Source of the DNA: Actinomycetota bacterium
Lineage (GTDB): Bacteria > Actinomycetota > Actinomycetes > Nanopelagicales > Nanopelagicaceae
Length of the DNA stretch: 11,563 nt
Reading direction: 5' to 3'
Assembly: GCA_009705675.1 (NCBI GenBank)
Contig: WLSX01000011.1
Span: 1-11,563 of the forward strand
Shown here: positions 6,830 through 11,563 of the stretch, in pieces
Layout of the letters: every line of letters starts with the position of its first letter
Numbering within the stretch: position 1 is the stretch's first letter
The notes under the pieces: model-generated
What the model saw: the letters and a program-made list of their open reading frames with translations, nothing else
Told to the model about the DNA's origin: nothing
Database searches by the model: none
Translations under genes and position numbers: made by a program

Positions 6830-7426
6830 ATGGAAAAATTCATAAAACATACAGGCAGCGCATTGCCACTTCGTCGCAGCAATGTTGATACCGATCAGAT
6901 TATTCCAGCGGTTTACCTAAAGCGAATAACAAAGAGCGGCTTTGAGGATGGCCTTTTTGCTGCTTGGCGCAATGATCCAACCTTTGTGTTAAATCAACCT
7001 CAATACAAAAATGCAACTGTGCTAGTTGCTGGCCCAGATTTTGGAACTGGCTCATCCCGAGAGCATGCAGTTTGGGCTCTTCAAAATTATGGATTCAAAG
7101 TTGTCTTATCTAGCCGCTTTGCAGATATCTTCCGTGGTAATTCACAAAAGATGGGCTTATTAACGGTGATTTTAAGCCAAGATGAGATTGAAAAGATCTG
7201 GCAGGTAATTGAAAGCAAGCCAGAGACACAGATAACAGTTGATTTAGAGAGTAAAACTGTTTCATACCAGGGGACAACTCTTAACTTTGCAATTGATGAT
7301 TACACCCGCTGGCGCCTTATGGAAGGGCTAGATGATATTGGCCTTACATTTACTAAAATTGATCAGGTTACAAAGTTTGAAGAAAAAAGAGCGAGTTTTA
7401 AGCCTAAAACACTACCTATTCGCTAA
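6830..7426 (+). CDS. leuD: 3-isopropylmalate dehydratase small subunit
   Basis: A 198-residue swivel-domain partner of LeuC in isopropylmalate isomerase. The N-terminus [28 protein letters not shown] is typical, and the substrate-recognition signature [14 protein letters not shown] has GSSREHA at residues 74-80. Further conserved segments are [18 protein letters not shown] and [18 protein letters not shown]. Length is normal. The ATG lies one base after the leuC stop, which indicates coupled translation and equal output of the two subunits. A strong terminator follows 5 bases after the stop, ending the leucine operon. Confidence 0.97.
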   Translation: MEKFIKHTGSALPLRRSNVDTDQIIPAVYLKRITKSGFEDGLFAAWRNDPTFVLNQPQYKNATVLVAGPDFGTGSSREHAVWALQNYGFKVVLSSRFADIFRGNSQKMGLLTVILSQDEIEKIWQVIESKPETQITVDLESKTVSYQGTTLNFAIDDYTRWRLMEGLDDIGLTFTKIDQVTKFEEKRASFKPKTLPIR

Positions 7427-7431
7427 GTTAA

Positions 7432-7466
7432 AACTCTAAAGTAATTATTTAGAGTTATCTTTTTTT
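7432..7466 (+). terminator. Intrinsic terminator of leuCD
   Basis: AACTCTAAA (7432-7440) pairs perfectly with TTTAGAGTT (7448-7456) around a 7-base loop, and seven T residues follow at 7460-7466 after three bases. It starts 5 bases after the leuD stop and separates leuCD from the HU gene. Confidence 0.9.
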
Positions 7467-7545
7467 CGCTAAAACCCTTGATTTATATTAAGAATTTGCT
7501 TGCGACACACCGAATTAATTAATCAAAGTATTTCTAATCACCCCA

Positions 7546-7589
7546 TAGATTAACCCTAGTTAAGCAAACGCTTAATGTTTACGCGTAAA
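7546..7589 (+). promoter_or_regulatory. HU gene control region with two palindromes
   Basis: TAGATT at 7546-7551 is a plausible -10 box, placing a start near 7558. Two palindromes follow before the ribosome binding site. The first is TTAAGC (7560-7565) with GCTTAA (7570-7575) around AAAC. The second is TTTACGCGTAAA (7578-7589), a perfect 12-base palindrome directly abutting the Shine-Dalgarno tract at 7591. They could be protein operators or leader hairpins that modulate translation. No clear -35 is seen. The rest of the 7467-7545 stretch is AT-rich with no gene. Confidence 0.4.
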
Positions 7590-7590
7590 T

Positions 7591-7597
7591 AAGGGGA
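7591..7597 (+). promoter_or_regulatory. HU gene ribosome binding site
   Basis: AAGGGGA with a 4-base gap to the ATG at 7602 is a strong purine-rich site. It is adjacent to the 12-base palindrome, so folding of that palindrome could affect access to it. Confidence 0.65.
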
Positions 7598-7601
7598 TTA
7601 A

Positions 7602-8009
7602 ATGAACAAGGCCCAGTTCATCGCTTATCTAGCACCACAATTTGGTGATAGTAAGAAAGAAGCTGCACGCGCCGTTGAGGTTGTTTTTGATGCGATTATT
7701 CGCAACATCTCAAAGGGTGATGATGTAATGATTAATGATTTCGGTAAGTTTAAGAAGGTAGACCGTCCAGCACGTAAGGGACGTAATCCATTTACCGGTG
7801 AATCAATTCAAATTAAAGCCAGCAAGAAGGTTCGCTTTCTACCTGCAAAGGGATTGAAAGAGGTTATCTCTGGCGCACGCAAGTTAGGCGCAGCACCAAC
7901 ACCACCAGCAAAGGCAGCACCTGCAAAGGCTGTTAAGAAAGCTGGCAAGGCAAAGAAGGTTTCACGTAAACCTGCTAAGAAAGCGAAGAAGGCAAAGCGT
8001 CGTAAGTAA
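7602..8009 (+). CDS. hup: HU-family DNA-binding protein with basic C-terminal tail
   Basis: A 135-residue nucleoid protein. Residues 1 to about 90 are a complete HU/IHF domain: MNKAQFIAYLAPQF at the dimerising N-terminus, INDFGKFKKVDRPARKGRNP as the family signature, and RNPFTGE at 61-67 where P63 is the DNA-intercalating proline. Residues 96-135 are a low-complexity Lys/Ala/Pro tail with 17 basic residues of 40 (PAKAAPAKAVKKAGKAKK, ending KRRK), resembling histone H1 and the tails of mycobacterial HupB and Streptomyces HupS. Tails like this bind and compact DNA more strongly and can be modified. The gene is bracketed by two intrinsic terminators, so it is expressed as its own unit. Its position after leuD is conserved in actinobacteria. 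Confidence 0.95.
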   Translation: MNKAQFIAYLAPQFGDSKKEAARAVEVVFDAIIRNISKGDDVMINDFGKFKKVDRPARKGRNPFTGESIQIKASKKVRFLPAKGLKEVISGARKLGAAPTPPAKAAPAKAVKKAGKAKKVSRKPAKKAKKAKRRK

Positions 8010-8024
8010 AAAAAGTTGTTAATT

Positions 8025-8057
8025 AGCGGGATCTCATGCGTGAGATCCCGCTTTTTT
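8025..8057 (+). terminator. Intrinsic terminator of the HU gene
   Basis: AGCGGGATCTCA (8025-8036) pairs perfectly over 12 base pairs with TGAGATCCCGCT (8041-8052) around the tetraloop TGCG, followed by a run of T through 8057. It lies 15 bases after the HU stop and is the strongest hairpin in the window. Confidence 0.95.
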
Positions 8058-8090
8058 ACGCTCATTTATAGCCAAGATGATGAATAGTCG

Positions 8091-8096
8091 TAGAAT
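8091..8096 (+). promoter_or_regulatory. Candidate -10 box for the plsC-gpsA-ddl operon, leaderless
   Basis: TAGAAT ends 6 bases before the GTG at 8103, the spacing expected if transcription begins at the start codon. It lies after the HU terminator, where a new promoter is required. No Shine-Dalgarno precedes the GTG. No convincing -35 is visible. Confidence 0.5.
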
Positions 8097-8102
8097 TACG
8101 CG

Positions 8103-8885
8103 GTGTCTACCGATCTAAAGATTTCCTATGCCCCACCATCGGGTAAACCATTAGGCGCAACAAGTTGGTTTCGGTTTGGTGCAAATTTAATCCGCCCACT
8201 TTTAAATTTAATAGCCAAGCGGGATTGGCGTGGGGTAGAAAATATTCCAAAAAGCGGGGCAGCAATTGCCGTTTGTAATCACATCTCATATGTAGATCCA
8301 CTTTTATTTACTCATTTTTTATATAACAATGGCAGGGCGCCTAGGTATTTAGGCAAAGCCTCACTTTTTAGATTACCTATTATTGGCAGAGTACTTCTTG
8401 GTGCTGGTCAAATTCCAGTAGAGCGTGAGACCAGCTCTGCCTCTCAATCCTTGCAACATGCAATTGCTTTTTTGAAGGCAGGTCACCTACTTGGTGTTTA
8501 CCCAGAAGGAACCCTGACTAGGGATGAGAATTACTGGCCAATGAAGGCAAAGACTGGAATTGCACGTCTTGCAATCCTGACACAGGTTCCGGTAATCCCA
8601 TGTGCGCAGTGGGGTGCGCAAAAGATTTTGCCGGCTTATAGTAAGAAACCAAAATTATTTCCACGAACTAAGGTAACTGTTGTAGCTGGTAAGCCACTTG
8701 ATTTTTCCAAATGGTATGGCAGAGCTGAGGATCCGGTTGCGCTGGAAGAGGCAACAGCTTTTGTAATGAGTGCGATTACAAGATTGTTAGAAGATTTAAG
8801 AGGTGAGAAAGCGCCATCGGAGATATTTGATCCAAAGAAGTCGCAACTGCCTCGAACTGGAAATTTTAAGCGAGATCAAAAATGA
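8103..8885 (+). CDS. 1-acyl-sn-glycerol-3-phosphate acyltransferase (PlsC-like)
   Basis: A 260-residue lysophospholipid acyltransferase that would transfer an acyl chain to lysophosphatidic acid to make phosphatidic acid at the membrane. Motif I is NHISYVD, with the catalytic H60-x4-D65 pair. LGKASLFRLPIIGRVLLGAGQIPVER carries motif II, motif III is VYPEGTLTRD with P134-E-G-T137, and VPVIPCAQWGAQ matches motif IV. The start is GTG at 8103 and appears leaderless. The residues after about 205 are hydrophilic. The stop overlaps the gpsA start by 4 bases (ATGA). Pairing with gpsA, which makes the glycerol-3-phosphate backbone, fits a phospholipid role. Other acyl acceptors within the family cannot be excluded. 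Confidence 0.88.
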   Translation: MSTDLKISYAPPSGKPLGATSWFRFGANLIRPLLNLIAKRDWRGVENIPKSGAAIAVCNHISYVDPLLFTHFLYNNGRAPRYLGKASLFRLPIIGRVLLGAGQIPVERETSSASQSLQHAIAFLKAGHLLGVYPEGTLTRDENYWPMKAKTGIARLAILTQVPVIPCAQWGAQKILPAYSKKPKLFPRTKVTVVAGKPLDFSKWYGRAEDPVALEEATAFVMSAITRLLEDLRGEKAPSEIFDPKKSQLPRTGNFKRDQK

Positions 8886-9880
8886 AAAAAGTTGCAATCT
8901 TAGGTTCTGGTGCATGGGGAACAACCCTTGGTCAAGTTTTAATTGACTCAGGTCAACAGGTATTAATTTGGGGTAGAAATAAAAAGGTTGTCCGAGAAAT
9001 AAACCGTCGGCACTCTAATCGTAGATTTTTAAAAGGTATTGATCTACCAAAAGAGTTAAAAGCAACTACTGACATCAAGGCAGTTTTAGAGTTTGCTGAT
9101 GTGATTGTATTAGCAATTCCGGCTCAGACTTTGCGGGAAAATTTAGAAAGCTGGAAAGGATTTTTTCCAACGGATTTGCCAATCATTAGCACTTTAAAAG
9201 GTATTGAGGTTGAAACGCAACTTAGAATGACGGAAATCGCCCAAGAGATACTAGGTGCGGATAAATCAAGATTTGGCTTAATTACTGGACCAAATTTGGC
9301 TAATGAAATAATTACTAGGCAACCTGCTGGAGCAGTTGTTGCCTCAGAAAATCCGGAAATTATAAAGATAATGCAGGAAATTTTTTCAACAAATTATTTT
9401 AGAATATATCCATCCACAGATTTAATTGGTTGCGAGTTTGCTGGTGCTGCTAAAAGCGTAATTGCCCTAGCAGTTGGTATCGCAGTTGGAATGGGTTATG
9501 GCGAAAATACTCAAGGTTTAATGATTACCCGCGGCCTTTCTGAGGTTGCTCGTCTTGGTGAGGCCTATGGAGCTAACCCATTAACTTTCTTAGGTCTAGC
9601 TGGCATCGGTGACTTAGTTGCAAGTGCTCAATCACCACTATCTCGTAATAGAAGTTTTGGTGAAGTACTTGGTAAATCTGGCTCAATTGTAAAAGCGCGA
9701 GCACAAGTCGTTAAAACTGTTGAAGGTGTTTACTCGGCGGGCGCAATGCTTGAACTAGCGCATCGCGTTGGGGTTGAAGCTCCAATTATTGAAGCGGTCT
9801 CAGATGTTGTGGCTGGAACGTTAACGCCAAAGGATGCAATGGCAAATTTAATGAAAGTAAGTATTAGGGCTGAAATCTAA
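8882..9880 (+). CDS. gpsA: Glycerol-3-phosphate dehydrogenase [NAD(P)+]
   Basis: A 332-residue cytoplasmic enzyme that reduces dihydroxyacetone phosphate to sn-glycerol 3-phosphate for phospholipid synthesis. The N-terminal Rossmann motif is AILGSGAWGTTLG, with GxGxxG at residues 8-13. Conserved segments follow: STLKGIE, GPNLANEI, and GAAKSVIALAVGIAVGMGYGENTQ, in which K191 is the expected catalytic lysine. LAGIGDLVASAQSPLSRNRSFG is the substrate-binding signature of the C-terminal helical domain. Length is normal. It begins within the plsC stop and its own stop shares one base with the ddl start, so the three genes are probably translationally coupled. Confidence 0.96.
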   Translation: MKKVAILGSGAWGTTLGQVLIDSGQQVLIWGRNKKVVREINRRHSNRRFLKGIDLPKELKATTDIKAVLEFADVIVLAIPAQTLRENLESWKGFFPTDLPIISTLKGIEVETQLRMTEIAQEILGADKSRFGLITGPNLANEIITRQPAGAVVASENPEIIKIMQEIFSTNYFRIYPSTDLIGCEFAGAAKSVIALAVGIAVGMGYGENTQGLMITRGLSEVARLGEAYGANPLTFLGLAGIGDLVASAQSPLSRNRSFGEVLGKSGSIVKARAQVVKTVEGVYSAGAMLELAHRVGVEAPIIEAVSDVVAGTLTPKDAMANLMKVSIRAEI

Positions 9881-10920
9881 TGAGTAAGGTAAGAGTTGCA
9901 ATAATTTGTGGCGGTAAAAGTAGTGAACATGAGATCTCATGTATCTCAGCAAATGGAATTCTTAATGCTATTGATCGAAGCACCTTTGAACCCGTGTTAA
10001 TTGGAATCACAAAAAGTGGTAAATGGTTACTTCTGTCAGAGGACACAAGTTTTATTATTCAAAATGGCGCCCTACCTACCGTGCCAGAGTCCGGACTTGA
10101 AATAAGTATTACCAGCCAGGGTTTATTTTCCGGTGGTAAGAATTTAGCAATCGACGTAGTCTTCCCAATTCTTCACGGGCCATATGGCGAAGATGGAACA
10201 ATTCAAGGTTTATTTGAAATGATTGGATTACGTTATGTTGGTTCTGGTGTATTAGCCAGTGCGGTAAGTATGGATAAGTCATATTCAAAACCAATTTTTG
10301 CTGCAGCCGGATTAAAAGTTGCACCTGGCACAGTTGTCACATCAAGTAATTTTGAGCTGCCAAGTAATCTTAAATATCCACTCTTCGTAAAACCAGCACG
10401 AAGCGGATCTAGCCGGGGAACAACTAAGGTTAAGCAAGATTCAGAGTTAAAAGCAGCAGTTGAATCTGCTTTAGCCTTTGATACTAAAGTAATAATTGAG
10501 CAAGCTGTTGTTGGCAAAGAGATTGAGTGTGCTGTATTGCAATCTGAGGGTAAAACAATAGTTTCACCAGTTGGGCAAATAGTTATTTCAAGTAAGTATG
10601 AGTTTTATGATTTCCAAGCTAAGTATCTTGATGATTCAATGCAATTAGTTTTTCCAGAGTTACCAGCAGGTATTGAGGAGAAGATACAAGCAGCGGCTCT
10701 AACCGCATTTAATGCGGCCGGGTGCGAAGGATTAGCTAGGGTTGATTTCTTCTACTCTGATTCAGATGAAGTAGTAATTAATGAAATCAATACCATGCCT
10801 GGCTTTACACCACTTTCGGTATATCCAAAGTTGATTGAAAAAAGCGGTATGAATTATCAGCAATTAATTACAACACTTATTCAAACTGCACAAACTCGAT
10901 CAGCAAGTATTACTCGGTAA
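9880..10920 (+). CDS. ddl: D-alanine--D-alanine ligase
   Basis: A 346-residue ATP-grasp enzyme that joins two D-alanines for the peptidoglycan stem peptide. The N-terminal CGGKSSEHEIS has the catalytic S14-S15-E16 region, with lysine where many family members have arginine (GGRSSEHE). HGPYGEDGTIQG is at 99-110, the ATP-grasp lysine segment is YPLFVKPARSGSSRG, and ARVDFFYSD with NEINTMPGFT at 301-310 supplies the Mg/ATP ligands. FYDFQAKYLDD contains the K248-Y249 pair of the omega loop, which in studied ligases favours D-alanine over D-lactate as the second substrate. Start and length are normal, and it overlaps gpsA by one base. The gpsA-ddl pairing is common in actinobacteria. Confidence 0.96.
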   Translation: MSKVRVAIICGGKSSEHEISCISANGILNAIDRSTFEPVLIGITKSGKWLLLSEDTSFIIQNGALPTVPESGLEISITSQGLFSGGKNLAIDVVFPILHGPYGEDGTIQGLFEMIGLRYVGSGVLASAVSMDKSYSKPIFAAAGLKVAPGTVVTSSNFELPSNLKYPLFVKPARSGSSRGTTKVKQDSELKAAVESALAFDTKVIIEQAVVGKEIECAVLQSEGKTIVSPVGQIVISSKYEFYDFQAKYLDDSMQLVFPELPAGIEEKIQAAALTAFNAAGCEGLARVDFFYSDSDEVVINEINTMPGFTPLSVYPKLIEKSGMNYQQLITTLIQTAQTRSASITR

Positions 10921-10923
10921 GTA

Positions 10924-11412
10924 ATGGAAGGTGTATTAGAAAAGAGTGCTGTTAAGCGAGTTAACAATGCACTTAAGATAAACGGAATCTCTGGTCAAAT
11001 AAAGGTTCTATCTGAGAGCGCTCGAAGCGCTGCCGAGGCTGCATCTGCTCTTGGAATTGAGGTTGGTCAGATTGCTTCATCAATTATTTTTAAACTACCT
11101 AATGAATCTCCATTATTAGTTATTACCTCTGGACGTCACCGAGTAGATACCGAGTTAGTGGCTAAGGAGTTATCAGTTGATAATCTAGCCAGAGTTGATG
11201 CAGATTATGTTAAAGAGTTATCTGGATTTTCAATTGGCGGAGTTGCACCCCTGGGCTGGATTAATCCACCGGCGATTACATTAATAGATTTAGCTTTAAA
11301 TGATTATGAGGTGGTTTGGGCTGCTGCTGGACATCCGCACGCAGTTTTTCCAACCACTTATAAAGAATTAATGAAATCCACTAGTGCAAAAGCTATGAAG
11401 GTAGGGGAGTAA
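10924..11412 (+). CDS. YbaK/ProX-type aminoacyl-tRNA editing deacylase
   Basis: A 162-residue single-domain protein of the YbaK/EbsC family, which hydrolyses mischarged tRNA (for example Cys-tRNA-Pro or Ala-tRNA-Pro). The fold signatures are SARSAAEAASALGIEVGQIASSIIFK, with K57 matching the conserved catalytic lysine, then LVITSGRHRVDTELVAKEL, GFSIGGVAPLGW and VWAAAGHPHAVFPTT. This is the complete minimal domain and not part of a ProRS. It starts 3 bases after ddl and its stop shares one base with the next start. Its presence in a wall and lipid operon suggests position by genome compaction, not shared function. Precise tRNA specificity is not readable from the sequence. Confidence 0.88.
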   Translation: MEGVLEKSAVKRVNNALKINGISGQIKVLSESARSAAEAASALGIEVGQIASSIIFKLPNESPLLVITSGRHRVDTELVAKELSVDNLARVDADYVKELSGFSIGGVAPLGWINPPAITLIDLALNDYEVVWAAAGHPHAVFPTTYKELMKSTSAKAMKVGE

Positions 11413-11563
11413 TGAAGATTACAAAGGCAAATATATTTGAGTGGCTAGGTGTAGTAACAGCAATTGTTTATTCACTTTTAGTAGCTGCGAATATTGGGGC
11501 AGAGTTCATCGGATTTACTCTGTTGTTAGCGTCTTCTGGATTCATTGGAATTTGGGCCTATCT
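11412..11563 (+). CDS. Unknown small membrane protein, N-terminal part
   Basis: Partial gene cut by the right edge, with 50 complete codons visible. The protein starts MKITKANIFEWLGVV and is strongly hydrophobic, with two likely membrane segments at about residues 11-27 (LGVVTAIVYSLLVAANI) and 31-49 (FIGFTLLLASSGFIGIW), joined by a short turn. There is no lipobox or cleavable signal pattern. The ATG overlaps the previous stop by one base, and AGGGGAG at 11403-11409 ends only two bases before it, an unusually short spacing that suggests coupled re-initiation. I do not recognise the family. In many actinobacteria a DUF3515 lipoprotein or thiL follows ddl, and this is neither as far as visible. 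Confidence 0.65.
   Translation, partial: MKITKANIFEWLGVVTAIVYSLLVAANIGAEFIGFTLLLASSGFIGIWAY

Noticed and set aside
1..11563. CRISPR array, insertion sequence, toxin-antitoxin, phage-defence or biosynthetic gene cluster
   Set aside because: No spaced direct repeats, transposase, nuclease or defence motifs were seen. PhoH here is the YbeY-partner type without a PIN toxin domain, and all genes are core metabolism or information processing.

Overview
The window looks like a piece of the chromosome of a streamlined, AT-rich actinobacterium. The best fit is the freshwater acI group (order Nanopelagicales, the Planktophila/Nanopelagicus type). This is inferred from three things: actinobacterial gene order (gltX, tRNA-Gln, tRNA-Glu, an NdgR-type IclR regulator, leuC, leuD, a long-tailed HU, then gpsA and ddl), very short or overlapping gene junctions, and low-GC codon use. 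No mobile element, CRISPR array, prophage or rRNA gene was seen. The gene content is housekeeping, and I found no clear candidate for a new multi-gene system.

Region 1 (1-2085) is a plus-strand RNA-maturation cluster: the 3' end of rsmE (16S rRNA m3U1498 methyltransferase), a HIT-family hydrolase, a PhoH-type ATPase and the endoribonuclease YbeY. Region 2 (2067-4415) holds a tiny bridging reading frame, a fumarylacetoacetate-hydrolase-family enzyme and glutamyl-tRNA synthetase, whose start lies inside the end of the preceding gene. Region 3 (4460-4629) has tRNA-Gln(CTG) and tRNA-Glu(CTC), both probable substrates of that synthetase if, as in most actinobacteria, it is non-discriminating.

Region 4 (4636-7466) is the leucine unit. 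A minus-strand NdgR-type regulator is divergent from leuC-leuD (isopropylmalate isomerase). They share a 72-base intergenic region that contains a perfect 15-base inverted repeat and overlapping promoter-like -10 boxes. leuD ends at a strong intrinsic terminator. Region 5 (7467-8057) is a single-gene unit for an HU protein with a histone-H1-like basic tail. Its leader has two palindromes and it has its own strong terminator.

Region 6 (8091-11563) is a tightly packed operon for envelope precursors: plsC-like acyltransferase, gpsA (glycerol-3-phosphate supply), ddl (D-Ala-D-Ala for peptidoglycan), a YbaK-type editing deacylase and the start of an unknown small membrane protein. Junctions are 4-base or 1-base overlaps or a 3-base gap, which suggests translational coupling. 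PlsC and GpsA supply consecutive phospholipid precursor steps, and Ddl supplies the wall.
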